Notes: generated from the letters alone by a model not told the origin. 64,000 nucleotides of DNA from Senimuribacter intestinalis (GCA_943192975.1 CALPCJ010000001.1:310001-374000), one strand, 5' to 3'. Shown: positions 36,310 through 46,090, counted from the stretch's first letter. Numbers and translations: made by a program.

Positions 36310-37887
36310 ATGAGCATTACCCTGAAGGACTGTCTGGCTCTGCCGTCCATGAGTTTCGGCACCGTGATTGCCGGTGCATCCGGCTTAGACAGGATCGTAT
36401 CATCTGTTTCTGTACTGGAATTTTTTGAACACGAAAGTTATGATCTGGATGTGTTCACTCCCAATGAACTGGTCCTGTCAGCATTTTATGATTTCAAAAA
36501 CGACGTCAAAATGCAGTGTGAAGCTATCAAGGATCTGTCCAATACCGGTTCAATTGCTCTGGTCCTGTTCTATATCGGAAAAATCTTACCCTATGTAGAC
36601 AAAAAGCTGATCCAGACAGCGGATAAGCAGGGCTTTCCCCTGATCGTACTGAAAAACGACAGTTACCGGATTAAATACAGCGATATTATAACCGATGTTA
36701 TGGGAGTAATCGTTCGCGATCAGGTCCTCTCAAAAGATTTTATCAGTTCAACGGAAAAAAGACTTGCCCAGATGCCTACAGAACTGAGAACCATGGAAAA
36801 CCTGCTGCGTATCATGTCCAATCACTATAAATGCAATCTGCTTCTCAGCAGCAGCTCTCAGGTCTACTTCCAGGCATCCTACCGTCCATCCTATCCCCTG
36901 AACGACCCCGATTATTTCTGTAATCTCTTTCGCGACTCATCCTCAGGATATGCTTCAAAAGATGTGGAACAGGATGGCGCAGAATTTCATATTTACAAAA
37001 TGGACTTTTCAAATGGCAAAGATACCAGAATGACTCTGTATGCCTCCTGCCACAACACCGTACTGAACGAAAAAATCATCAGCGATATGTGCGCCTGCAC
37101 CGGTTTTTTCTCCTCTGTCTGGGGATATTCTATAGACCTTCAGTCGCCGCACGCTCTGCTGTCTTTAATCTTTAAAACCGAGGAAGCTGCGGCAAAAAAA
37201 TACCTTCGGAATTCCAATATCAGCTTCGAGCGCATTTCCAATCTGATTATCATTTCCTCGGGAAATGGATCCATGGAACCGCTGCAGGGCGAGATCTGTC
37301 GTCTTTTTAAAGAATATCACAAATTCTATCTTGCAGATCAGATTGACAATCATCTGGTGATTCTGTCCTCTTTCATGCTCTCCGATAGCCTGGACTACGC
37401 TCTATACGACGACCTTCACTGTTTTGTAGAAAAATATGATGAGAAAGCCACCTTTTTTATGGACAGGGGAAACAAGGATATGGCTTCACTGAAGCAAACC
37501 TACCGGGATTATCTGAAAACCGAGCCGGCTCTGCAGAAAATCTTCCTGAACCGGAGAAACTGGGATAATCACGACATCATGCTTTCTCAGGAGGTTATGT
37601 CCCTCTCTGAAACCAGCAACAAACGGACAGAATATCTTTTCAGTATCATAGATTCCCTGAGTCATGATCGCGACGACCTTCTGAAAACTCTGGCCATCTA
37701 TATGATCGACTGCGATTCAAAACTGAATGCCGCTGCGCAGATGCTGTACCTTCACAGAAACACTGTAACCTACCGTCTGAATAAAGCACGGCAGCTTACC
37801 AACACCAGTTTTAACCTGATGCCTGCAGCCTATGACTTCTATACCGCACTGGCCATCTGGAGATATCATAACGTGGAAACTACGTAA
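36310..37887 (+). CDS. PucR-family regulator of cassette B
   Basis: 525 residues. It begins with the PucR ligand domain (SITLKDCLALPSMSFGTVIA, GLDRIVSSVSVLEF) and ends with the PucR helix-turn-helix (SKLNAAAQMLYLHRNTVTYR, then LNKARQLTNT). GGAGG lies 7 bases before the ATG. The N-terminal 60 residues run parallel with the cassette A regulator at 11743 (LTLPSLRLGKVAAGEKGLD against LALPSMSFGTVIAGASGLD), supporting a shared origin. It is divergent from the NCS1 permease, DUF917 and M20 genes and presumably controls them. Confidence 0.92.
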   Translation: MSITLKDCLALPSMSFGTVIAGASGLDRIVSSVSVLEFFEHESYDLDVFTPNELVLSAFYDFKNDVKMQCEAIKDLSNTGSIALVLFYIGKILPYVDKKLIQTADKQGFPLIVLKNDSYRIKYSDIITDVMGVIVRDQVLSKDFISSTEKRLAQMPTELRTMENLLRIMSNHYKCNLLLSSSSQVYFQASYRPSYPLNDPDYFCNLFRDSSSGYASKDVEQDGAEFHIYKMDFSNGKDTRMTLYASCHNTVLNEKIISDMCACTGFFSSVWGYSIDLQSPHALLSLIFKTEEAAAKKYLRNSNISFERISNLIIISSGNGSMEPLQGEICRLFKEYHKFYLADQIDNHLVILSSFMLSDSLDYALYDDLHCFVEKYDEKATFFMDRGNKDMASLKQTYRDYLKTEPALQKIFLNRRNWDNHDIMLSQEVMSLSETSNKRTEYLFSIIDSLSHDRDDLLKTLAIYMIDCDSKLNAAAQMLYLHRNTVTYRLNKARQLTNTSFNLMPAAYDFYTALAIWRYHNVETT

Positions 37888-37942
37888 AAAATGCAAAGGA
37901 AAAAGTCGGCTGCGCCAATTCTATTCAGATGCAGACTTTCCT

Positions 37943-38020
37943 GATATTCCGGAAATATCAAAAATCGATATTTCCTACATAGTAAAACGAGCCCCTCATG
38001 GCTGAGACAGCTCGTTTTAC
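37943..38020. terminator. Hairpins between cassette B pucR and the flavodoxin gene
   Basis: GTAAAACGAGC (37982-37992) pairs perfectly with GCTCGTTTTAC (38010-38020); a second inverted repeat GGAAATATC / GATATTTCC lies at 37951-37975. Converging genes on both sides make a shared terminator likely. Confidence 0.65.
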
Positions 38021-38067
38021 AATCTTCTGTATCGTATGTTATATAGTGCGTTATATACTGCGCTGTT

Positions 38068-38673
38068 TTACTTTCCGGCCTCCAGCACCCACTGAATCAG
38101 AGGCGCTGCAGCCGCCCGGTCGGTATAGTCCGCTCCTTCTTCCATGGCGGTCAGAAGATTCCTTTCGGATTCTGTAATCTGAGAAGCCGGTTTTCCTCCA
38201 ATCATCTTCTTCACCATGCCCATCATCATCTTATCGCCGCCGCTGACTTTCGCAGGGTCGTAAGCGCCGCTAAGGAAAAAGCACGGCAGCTGGCTGAAGC
38301 TCTCCTCTTCATCGGATAGTTTTCGCTTTGCGCCTGCCTGCCGCAAAATCATTTTAAAAGAGGATTCCTGCTTGAAGAAATTCAGTTCCCGCAGTTCCGC
38401 TCTGGCATTTTCGTCCTCTACATTGAGCCCGACAGCATATACGGCAATCTTCTTTTGGCAGAGTTTCGGATACCATTTCCGCAGACGGTCCATTCCCAGA
38501 ATCCGTCCTGCGTGTACCGCTCCGCCGAAGACAATCACATCATAATCTTCAAGCAGCTTCTCACTGCATTGATCCGCGGCAAATAACGCGCCGCCGGTCT
38601 CCTCGCAGATCCACTGCCCGTACTGCTTCGTTGTTCCGTATTTTCCTGCATAAACGACTGCGACTTTTCCCAT
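38068..38673 (-). CDS. Flavodoxin-domain protein
   Basis: 201 residues. The N-terminus KVAVVYAGKYGTTKQYGQWI is the FMN phosphate-binding loop of the flavodoxin fold and DVIVFGGAVHAGRILG the second FMN loop; the layout resembles the HemG-like flavodoxins (Flavodoxin_5). It probably carries electrons or acts as a small quinone/protoporphyrinogen-type reductase in the cytoplasm. CGGAG lies 8 bases before the ATG. It follows pfkA by 51 bases, with a 12-bp direct repeat (CGCAAACAGAAA twice) in the gap. Confidence 0.85.
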   Translation of the reverse strand: MGKVAVVYAGKYGTTKQYGQWICEETGGALFAADQCSEKLLEDYDVIVFGGAVHAGRILGMDRLRKWYPKLCQKKIAVYAVGLNVEDENARAELRELNFFKQESSFKMILRQAGAKRKLSDEEESFSQLPCFFLSGAYDPAKVSGGDKMMMGMVKKMIGGKPASQITESERNLLTAMEEGADYTDRAAAAPLIQWVLEAGK

Positions 38674-38724
38674 GTTAAAACTCCGTTTCTGTTTGCGTTT
38701 CTGTTTGCGTTCTTAGCTTCACTC

Positions 38725-39687
38725 TTATTTGCTCAATATCCCGATCAGGTCGTACATTTCTCTGTCGATTTCCCGCTTCTGTGCCAGCGCCTGCTGCAAA
38801 TCGTAAGCAACGATTTCGCCGTTTACCGTACCGATTGCCTTGCTGTCAGAATCCTCCTGCAGAAGTTCCACCGCCTTCGCGCCGGTCAGAGTCGCCAGCA
38901 TCCGGTCGCGCAAAGTAGGCGTGCCGCCCCGCTGCAGGTAAGAAAGGACTACAGGCCTTGTCTCTCTGCCGGTTCTCTCCTCGATGGTCTTTGTCAGCGC
39001 CGCAGTAGAAATTTCTACGCCCTCGGCCTTAATAATGATGCTGTGCTGCTTTCCGCGGTTTGCCCCGATGAGAATTTTCCGGCACAGCTCGTTTACATCG
39101 GTTTCAATCTCAGGAATTAAAACCGCCTCCGCGCCGCCGGCAAGTCCTGCATAAAGGGCGATATCTCCGCAGTGTCTTCCCATCACTTCGATGACCGTGG
39201 TCCGCTCATGGGACGATGAAGTATCTCGCACTTTAGAAATCGCATCCAGCACGGTGCTTACCGCCGTATCAAAACCAATAGTAAAATCCGTATAGCCTAA
39301 ATCGTTATCGATGGTGCCCGGCAGTCCCATGACCTTAATTCCACGCCTGTCGAGGTCACAGCCGCCCCGCAGCGAACCGTCGCCGCCGATGACGACCAGG
39401 CCTTCTATTCCAAAAGTTTCCAGTACGCTTACTCCATGGGTCTGTCCTTCCTCTGTGCGGAATCGCTCACTTCTGGCAGTCTTTAAAATCGTGCCTCCGC
39501 GGTGGAGAATGTCACCTACAGAATTTCTATCAAGTTGACATATTTCTCCATCTAAAAGTCCTTCATAACCACGCTTTATTCCATATACTTCCATCCCCGC
39601 CTCTATACCACAGCGCACCACTGCGCGGATAGCAGCGTTCATACCCGGAGAATCTCCGCCGCTGGTTAAAACACCGATTCGCTTCAT
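38725..39687 (-). CDS. pfkA: ATP-dependent 6-phosphofructokinase
   Basis: 320 residues, the usual bacterial length. TSGGDSPGMNAAIRAVVR (residues 8-25), GGDGSLRGG (ATP-type glycine), PGTIDNDLGYTDFTIGFDTA (about 124-143, with the catalytic Asp) and EVMGRHCGDIALYAG are diagnostic. It phosphorylates fructose 6-phosphate in glycolysis. The start codon overlaps the stop of dnaE (ATGA), and the dnaE-pfkA pair is a conserved arrangement in Firmicutes. Confidence 0.96.
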   Translation of the reverse strand: MKRIGVLTSGGDSPGMNAAIRAVVRCGIEAGMEVYGIKRGYEGLLDGEICQLDRNSVGDILHRGGTILKTARSERFRTEEGQTHGVSVLETFGIEGLVVIGGDGSLRGGCDLDRRGIKVMGLPGTIDNDLGYTDFTIGFDTAVSTVLDAISKVRDTSSSHERTTVIEVMGRHCGDIALYAGLAGGAEAVLIPEIETDVNELCRKILIGANRGKQHSIIIKAEGVEISTAALTKTIEERTGRETRPVVLSYLQRGGTPTLRDRMLATLTGAKAVELLQEDSDSKAIGTVNGEIVAYDLQQALAQKREIDREMYDLIGILSK

Positions 39688-42600
39688 GCTCTCACTCTCC
39701 CTTTTATGTTCGGTCTGCCGACAATCTCGGCCACCGTATCAAACAATGCAATGGACGGATATACGCCGCCCCTTTCGCCGGTTTTTACAATCTTTCCGTT
39801 TTGCAGATAAATCAATACCGGTGTATTTCCCGGATACTGACGGAAAATCTCCTGCAGCGCCTGCAGCACTTCCTGCTCATCCGCCTCCTGCGGAATTCTC
39901 ACCTTTACAGTCTCCCCGCCTGGCGCGCCGTTCTGTCTGCTGCCTCCGGGTGCGCGCCCCTGTGCTCTGCCGCCTTGTGTCGCTTCCTGCATTCTGCCTC
40001 CTGACAGTCCGCGGCCCGCCGAAGCTGCCGCCTGTTCATTCTGCAGATGCTGTTCTACCTCATGAATGCCTACTACAGAGTCCGCCAGTACCTTTGGCAT
40101 CTCATCTTCTTTAAAATTCAGTTTTCCCTTTACAACAACTACATTGTCCTCTAAAATTGCACTACTGCAGCGTTCATAGACGTTTGGAAATACTACAATC
40201 TCCACTTCCCCGTAAAGGTCTTCCAGATTGACAAAAGCCATCATCTTGTTGTTCTTTGTAATCTGATTCTTCTTTCCCGCAATCATGCCTGCAAGGGTTA
40301 CAGTCATGCCGTCCTGTATCCTGCTGTCATGGTGTTCCTCTTCGGAAACTGCTGCCAAATCTTCACTGGTGACATCGGCGTATTTCTCGATTTTTTCCGC
40401 ATATTCGCTCAGCGGATGGTCGGTAATATATACGCCCAGCATTTCCTTTTCCATAGCTAGTAAAATGTCTTTGCTGAAATTGTTCACATCGGGCAGTGTC
40501 CCCGATGTATCACCGCTGTTCATCTCCTCACTGCTGATCTGAAACAGTGACATCTGTCCGGCAATGTTTTTCTTTGCACTGTTCTGGGCAGATTCCACCA
40601 GACCTTCATAGACAGCAAGATGAGCCGCGCGGTTTACGTCCAGACAGTCAAGAGCGCCTGCCTTAATCAGACTTTCTACAGCCTTCTTGTTGACCTCACT
40701 GATTTCCACGTTATTGATAAACTGGAAAATATCCTTCGGCTTTCCCTTTTCTTCTCTCGCTTTGATAATAGCGTCAATGGCGCCTTCGCCCACATTCTTC
40801 ACGCCCAAAAGTCCGAAGCGGATTTTTCCGTCCACTACAGAAAACTTCTTTTGACTGTCATGAATGGACGGCGGCAGCACTTCGATGCCCATCTCCTTGC
40901 AGTTTCGAATATACTTTGCGATGGATTTGGCGTCTCCCATGACGCTGGTCATCAGCGCCGCCATAAATTCCACCGGATAGTATTTCTTCAAATAGCCTGT
41001 CTCATAGGCGACTACCGCATATACAGCGGCGTGAGATTTGTTAAAAGCATACTGAGCAAAGGATTCCATATCGGCAAAGATGGACTCCGCCGCCGCTTCG
41101 CTGATTCCGTTTCGGATGCAGCCCGGAATTTCCACATTGCCTGCTTCGTCCAGCTTTCCATGGATGAAATATTCCTTCTCCTGCAGCATGACGTCTTTTT
41201 TCTTTTTACTCATAGCGCGGCGCACGATGTCAGAACGTCCAAAACTGTAACCGGCAAGGTCCCGCACGATCTGCATAACCTGCTCCTGATAAACAAGACA
41301 TCCGTAGGATACGTCCAGAATCGGTGCCAGTTCCGGCGTCACATATTTAATTTTTTCCGGATTTTTCTTATACTCAATGTATTTCGGAATGGAATCCATA
41401 GGACCCGGTCTGTACAAGGCAATTCCCGCTACGACATCTTCAAAGCAGGAAGGTTTCAGGTTTTTCATAAACTGAGTCATGCCGCCGCTTTCCAGCTGAA
41501 AAACACCCAGCGTATTGCCGCCGGCAATCATATCGTAAACGGCTTTATCATCGTAGCCCATCCTGGCAAAGTCGATAGTTACGCCGTAGTTTTTCTCAAT
41601 GAGTTCTAAGGCGTCGCGAATGACCGTCAGGTTCCGAAGTCCCAGAAAGTCCATCTTGAGAAGTCCCAGTTCCTCAATGGTCGTCATATTGAACTGGGTA
41701 GCGATCCCTTTATCTGACATGTAAAGCGGCACGTATTCGTCCAGAGGCAGTTTTGAAATTACCACTCCCGCCGCATGGGTTGAAGCATGGCGCGGCATGC
41801 CCTCAATGGCACGGGACATGTCGATAACCTTGGCAACTCTTGCGTCGCTTTCATACATGTTTTTCAGCTCCGGATTCATGTCAAGGGCTTTATCGATGGT
41901 CATTTTCAGGTCAAAAGGAATGGCTTTCGCGATTCTGTCTGCCTCGGCATAGCTGAGATTCAGCGCCCTGCCCACATCTCTGACCGCCGCCTTTGCTTTC
42001 ATTGTACCAAAGGTGATAATCTGAGAGACATTCGCCTCCCCATATTTTCTCTTTACATATTCTATGACTTCGCCCCGCCGTTCGATGCAGAAGTCGATAT
42101 CGATATCCGGCATGCTGACACGCTCCGGATTCAGGAAACGCTCGAAAATCAAGCTGTAACGAATCGGGTCGAGGTCGGTAATTCTAAGGGTGTATGCCAC
42201 CAGGCTTCCGGCGGCGGAACCTCTTCCCGGTCCTACCATAATGCCGTTTGTCTTAGCAAAATTGATAAAATCCCAGACGATAAGGAAGTACTCTACATAG
42301 CCCATATTTTCAATGACGGAAAGCTCATAATCAAGGCGGCTTGCAATCTCCGGTGTCACGTCATCGTAACGCTCCGCAAGTCCTTTCTGACAAAGCTCCC
42401 GCAGATACTGCTGGTTGGTCTTGCCCGCAGGCGGAATAAACTCCGGCAGATGATAGTCGCCAAAGACGAATTCCACATCGCATTCCATGGCGATTTTATG
42501 GGTATTTTCAATGGCTTCCGGGGCGTAAGCGAAGATTTTCCGCATCTCATCCTCGCTCTTTAAGTAAAACTGGTCATTGGGGAAGCGCATGCGCTTTTCG

Positions 42601-43292
42601 TCGTCGATGGTAGTGGCCGTCTGAATGGCAAGGAGCACATCGTGGGCCTCGGCATCCTCCTGCTTCACGTAGTGAACGTCGTTGGTGGCAACCAGCGGAA
42701 TATCCAGTTCCCTGGATAGTTTCACAAGCTGCGGATTAATCATGGCTTCTTCATCCAGGCCCTGATCCTGCAGTTCCAGATAAAAATTGCCGTGGCCGAA
42801 AATCTCGTCCATTGCCAGCGCCTCTGCCTTGGCGCCCTCGTAGTCCCGGTTTAAAAGACAGCTCTGCACCTTACCGGCCAGGCAGGCGGACAGCGCGATG
42901 ATGCCGCCGCTGTGGGCGCGCAGCACATCTTTATCGATTCTCGGTTTATAGTAATAGCCTTCTGTGAAGCCTTTAGATACAATTTTAATCAGGTTCTTAT
43001 AGCCATCGTTGGTCTTTGCAAGGAGCACCAGATGACCCTGATATTTATCCTTATCTGCATCTTTATCGTGCATAGTCCTTGCCGCCGTATAAACCTCGCA
43101 GCCGACGACCGGTTTGATCCCCTGCTTCTTACATTCTTTGTAAAAATCTATGACACCGAACATGACGCCGTGATCAGTGATGGCAAGAGAATCCATGCCC
43201 AGTTCCTTTGCCCGCGCCACCACATCGGTAATGCGTGCCGCACCGTCCAGCAGGCTGTATTCTGTATGAACATGTAAATGTGTAAATGCCAT
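39684..43292 (-). CDS. dnaE: DNA polymerase III alpha subunit
   Basis: 1202 residues. It starts with the PHP domain (FTHLHVHTEYSLLDGAARIT), followed by the polymerase core with GPGRGSAAGSLVAY and the catalytic PDIDIDF, the HhH/tandem region, and an OB-fold near the C-terminus (TVTLAGMIAGKKNQITKNN). About 110 residues from the end is a low-complexity linker rich in Gly, Arg, Gln and Ala, unlike the rest. GAGAGG lies before the ATG. It is the replicative polymerase of the DnaE type. Confidence 0.97.
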   Translation of the reverse strand: MAFTHLHVHTEYSLLDGAARITDVVARAKELGMDSLAITDHGVMFGVIDFYKECKKQGIKPVVGCEVYTAARTMHDKDADKDKYQGHLVLLAKTNDGYKNLIKIVSKGFTEGYYYKPRIDKDVLRAHSGGIIALSACLAGKVQSCLLNRDYEGAKAEALAMDEIFGHGNFYLELQDQGLDEEAMINPQLVKLSRELDIPLVATNDVHYVKQEDAEAHDVLLAIQTATTIDDEKRMRFPNDQFYLKSEDEMRKIFAYAPEAIENTHKIAMECDVEFVFGDYHLPEFIPPAGKTNQQYLRELCQKGLAERYDDVTPEIASRLDYELSVIENMGYVEYFLIVWDFINFAKTNGIMVGPGRGSAAGSLVAYTLRITDLDPIRYSLIFERFLNPERVSMPDIDIDFCIERRGEVIEYVKRKYGEANVSQIITFGTMKAKAAVRDVGRALNLSYAEADRIAKAIPFDLKMTIDKALDMNPELKNMYESDARVAKVIDMSRAIEGMPRHASTHAAGVVISKLPLDEYVPLYMSDKGIATQFNMTTIEELGLLKMDFLGLRNLTVIRDALELIEKNYGVTIDFARMGYDDKAVYDMIAGGNTLGVFQLESGGMTQFMKNLKPSCFEDVVAGIALYRPGPMDSIPKYIEYKKNPEKIKYVTPELAPILDVSYGCLVYQEQVMQIVRDLAGYSFGRSDIVRRAMSKKKKDVMLQEKEYFIHGKLDEAGNVEIPGCIRNGISEAAAESIFADMESFAQYAFNKSHAAVYAVVAYETGYLKKYYPVEFMAALMTSVMGDAKSIAKYIRNCKEMGIEVLPPSIHDSQKKFSVVDGKIRFGLLGVKNVGEGAIDAIIKAREEKGKPKDIFQFINNVEISEVNKKAVESLIKAGALDCLDVNRAAHLAVYEGLVESAQNSAKKNIAGQMSLFQISSEEMNSGDTSGTLPDVNNFSKDILLAMEKEMLGVYITDHPLSEYAEKIEKYADVTSEDLAAVSEEEHHDSRIQDGMTVTLAGMIAGKKNQITKNNKMMAFVNLEDLYGEVEIVVFPNVYERCSSAILEDNVVVVKGKLNFKEDEMPKVLADSVVGIHEVEQHLQNEQAAASAGRGLSGGRMQEATQGGRAQGRAPGGSRQNGAPGGETVKVRIPQEADEQEVLQALQEIFRQYPGNTPVLIYLQNGKIVKTGERGGVYPSIALFDTVAEIVGRPNIKGRVRA

Positions 43293-43405
43293 GTGTGTTA
43301 CCTCTCCACTATGTATGCTGACTCACTTTCTTTTAGGAGTCTGTCAAAATCGCTTTCGTATGTTCTATGCAGTTACTTTTCCTTTATCCGCTAAAATTTC
43401 TGCAT

Positions 43406-44851
43406 CTACTTCTTCTGATGTTTCTCTATGATTTCTGCCAGAACTGTCAACGCTCGTGCCAAGTCATCCGGATCTGCATAAGCATAGGAAAGCCTGATGG
43501 CGTGATTTTCTGCGTAGTCGTACACATTGCCGGGATTCAGCAAAATACCAGCCTTCAAAGCCTCTGTAAAAATTTTGTCCATTGGCAGCCGCTTATCGAA
43601 ACGAAGCCAAATATAAAATCCGCCTTTTGGTTTGTTCCATGTAGCTAAGTCTTTAAAATATTTATCCAGCGTTGCCAGCGCATTATCTCTGCGCGCCCGA
43701 AGTTCCCTGCGAAGTTGTTCCAAATAGATATCGTAATCGCCGCTTGTGATTAATTCCGTCATCATCCACTGTGAAACAGAACTAGCGCCGTAATCGGTCT
43801 GCATTTTTACATCGCCCAGTCTATAAACCACCGCCTCGGGTCCGACAACCCATCCGATTCTAAGTCCTGGCGCCATGGTCTTTGAAATCGTTCCCATGTA
43901 AATGACAGAGCCGGTTTTATCTCTGGATTTGAGAGAAGCTGGCGGCTTTTCGTCCAACCACAGCTGACCGTATGCGTCATCCTCCAAAATCGGCATAGGC
44001 TGTTTCTGGCAAAATGCCATAACCTCTTTTCGACGCTTTTCGCTCATCACTGTGCCTGTCGGATTGTGGAATGTAGGAATCGTATAAAGGAGCGACTCAT
44101 TAGAAGCATCCTTGATATTCCAGTACTGCAGTCCTTCCTCATCCAGCGGTACACCATGAAGGTTCATCCCTGCCGACTGAAAAATCTGCAGAGACTTCAA
44201 ATAAGACGGCGCTTCTGTATAAACGTCGCTTCCCCGCTTCAGCATACACACAGAAACCAGCTGCAGAGCCTGCAGGGAGCCGCTTGCAATCATAATATTA
44301 GATGCTTTAGCATCGATTCCCTGACTTTCTTTTAGCCATGCAGAAAGCGCCTGTCCCAGCTCTGGAAGACCTAAAGTACCTAAATAGCCCAGATTAGGAA
44401 TCCGCTCCGGCATTCTGCGAAAAATCTTGCTAATCAGCTTGCCCGGATACAGCTCTGGCGATAATTCGCCTGTGCCGATACGAATATATCCTGGTTCAAA
44501 TTCCATCTTGTTGATGGTCTGAATGGTAGATAGATTGGCGCCAAAAGGTCCGCTTGCAATGTATTTGTTCCAGTCCGGGGGCTGGCTCATACGTAGAGAC
44601 CAAGTGTTGCTGGCAACTCTCGTGCCGCCTCCGAAATCACTTTCTAATATGCCATAAGAAATCAGTTCTTCCATAGCACTGACAATAGTGCTTCTGTTGA
44701 CTTCAAAAGCCTTTGCCATAGCTCTTTGGCTGGGCAAACGACTGCCGATTACCCAGTCCCCCGCAGCTATTTTATCACTGATATATTTCACAATTTGTCT
44801 GTAAATCGGCGTTTTATTCTGTTTGTCAGGTTTCCAGTCCAGTGTAATCAT
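43406..44851 (-). CDS. MocR-type regulator (GntR helix-turn-helix fused to aminotransferase-like domain)
   Basis: 481 residues. The N-terminal GntR winged helix (PIYRQIVKYISDKIAAGDW, then LPSQRAMAKAFEVNRSTIVS) is followed by a fold-type I PLP domain with HNPTG near 262-266 and the PLP lysine in GTISKTMAPGLRIGW (K324). MocR regulators sense an amino acid or amine through PLP. The divergent neighbour on the plus strand is a deleted remnant of a LysE-type exporter (44956), so this protein may once have controlled it, or may control the intact copy at 47334. Confidence 0.92.
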   Translation of the reverse strand: MITLDWKPDKQNKTPIYRQIVKYISDKIAAGDWVIGSRLPSQRAMAKAFEVNRSTIVSAMEELISYGILESDFGGGTRVASNTWSLRMSQPPDWNKYIASGPFGANLSTIQTINKMEFEPGYIRIGTGELSPELYPGKLISKIFRRMPERIPNLGYLGTLGLPELGQALSAWLKESQGIDAKASNIMIASGSLQALQLVSVCMLKRGSDVYTEAPSYLKSLQIFQSAGMNLHGVPLDEEGLQYWNIKDASNESLLYTIPTFHNPTGTVMSEKRRKEVMAFCQKQPMPILEDDAYGQLWLDEKPPASLKSRDKTGSVIYMGTISKTMAPGLRIGWVVGPEAVVYRLGDVKMQTDYGASSVSQWMMTELITSGDYDIYLEQLRRELRARRDNALATLDKYFKDLATWNKPKGGFYIWLRFDKRLPMDKIFTEALKAGILLNPGNVYDYAENHAIRLSYAYADPDDLARALTVLAEIIEKHQKK

Positions 44852-44955
44852 TTGGTTGGTTTCTTTCCTTTTCTTTGGTCGACAACAAAGATGATACTCT
44901 ATGCTATTATTTTACCATACCTGATCAAAAAATAAAATAATATTGGAGGATTACT

Positions 44956-45004
44956 ATGCCACTTTTCTTACGAGGATTCAACAGCAGATGATTGTGTAAT
45001 TGCA
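44956..45004 (+). pseudogene. Internally deleted LysE-family gene remnant
   Basis: The start ATGCCACTTTTCTTACGAGG (codons MPLFLRGF) parallels the beginning of the intact LysE gene at 47334 (MPLFLQGF), and about 15 bases later the sequence CAGATGATTGTGTAATTGCA parallels its last codons and stop region (CAGATGGTTGTGTAATTACA). Roughly 570 bases in between are missing. The following hairpin also matches that of the intact gene. A GGAGG ribosome site is kept. Confidence 0.8.
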
Positions 45005-45005
45005 T

Positions 45006-45051
45006 AAAAAAGAGCGAGTCCCTCTGGCTATCGGAAGACCCGCTCTTTTTT
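45006..45051 (+). terminator. Terminator of the LysE remnant
   Basis: AAAAAAGAGCG (45006-45016) pairs with CGCTCTTTTTT (45041-45051), with GTC/GAC continuing the stem. It resembles the terminator of the intact LysE gene at 47953-47995. Confidence 0.85.
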
Positions 45052-45124
45052 AGTATATTTCATGCACTATCTTATAGGCTTTCTGCAGAAAATCCGCATA
45101 TTTATTACGACATTTATTACGACA

Positions 45125-46090
45125 TCAGCGCACAATCCAGCTACCATTTTTGTTGGAACCACTACGTGTAATACTACCTTCATCCTTTAGCTTCTTCAAA
45201 ATGCGCTGCGCTTGCCGTTCAGAAATGTTAAGCTACTCAGCCAATCCTTTTGCTGAATATTTTCCCCTCTGTTGCAGAAGCTTAAGCATCTGTCTTTCTA
45301 TTGTAGCTCTGTCATCTACCAATCTTTTCCCTTCTGCTAAATCCAGTAACAAATCACGAATGACTTCTAAGATATAGCAAACAAAGATTGTAGATTCTCC
45401 GCTGACATTTGCATCATTTAACGCTTTATAATAAGCTTCCTGCTTTTCATGTATCATCATTTCGATGGGCAACCATAAAAAGAAGTCTTTCCACTTTGCT
45501 AATATCAAAGTATGCCACAGGCGTCCAGTTCTCCCATTCCCATCAGCAAAGGGATGAATAAATTCAAACTCATAATGGAAGATGCACGATTTTATTAAAG
45601 GATGCAACGCTGAATTTCTTAGCCAGCTGAATAGCTCGTCAATTAATTCAGGCACGTATTGAGGTGGTGTACCTGCATGAATTAGTGCAGTGCCTGCGTA
45701 CACACCAACTCCTTTGCTTCGAAAGCGCCCCGCTTCCCCCACTAAATCAGCCATCATAATTTTATGCGCTTTGAGCAAATCTTCTATGGAATACGGATTC
45801 AATTCCGTCAGCAAATCGTATGCCTCATATGCATTCTTTACTTCGCGAATGTCCTTCGGAGGTCCCAGTACTCGTTTGCCTGCAATGATATCGCTTACTT
45901 GCTCAATCGTCAGTGTATTCTGTTCTATTGCCAGCGATGAATAGATTGAAAGAATTCGGTTTTCTCTGCGAAGCTTTGGATTTCTCGATAATCCATTCGC
46001 AGTGGAAATTTGTCCCGCTAAGTCGCCAATCTGAATCACTAAATTGGTAATTTCTTCTGTCATCGTGAACGGCGGTTCATAATAATCCAT
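45125..46090 (-). pseudogene. Fic-family protein with an in-frame TAG before its C-terminal winged helix
   Basis: From the ATG at 46090 the frame gives a Fic domain protein with the AMPylation motif HPFADGNGRTGR (about residues 179-190) and the upstream SSLAIEQNTLT segment resembling the inhibitory helix. The frame stops at TAG 45233-45235 after YSAKGLAE, but continues in the same frame as LNISERQAQRILKKLKDEGS and SGSNKNGSWIVR to TGA 45125, completing the winged-helix domain usual in this family. A single CAG to TAG change would explain it. The Fic domain may still be made (45233-46090, 285 residues). TTGATT (46178-46183) and TATAAT (46155-46160), 17 bp apart, form its promoter. Confidence 0.8.

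Noticed and set aside
40620..41609. 329-codon open frame on the plus strand
   Set aside because: It lies wholly opposite dnaE, which has full-length family motifs; no ribosome site or family resemblance. A shadow frame, like those opposite arcA (6560-7513), larA (27831-28667), M20 (32213-33043) and the permease (35123-35947).
45233..45235. TAG in the Fic gene as a pyrrolysine codon
   Set aside because: Fic proteins are not pyrrolysine proteins and the residue is in a winged-helix tail; a single CAG to TAG mutation is simpler.
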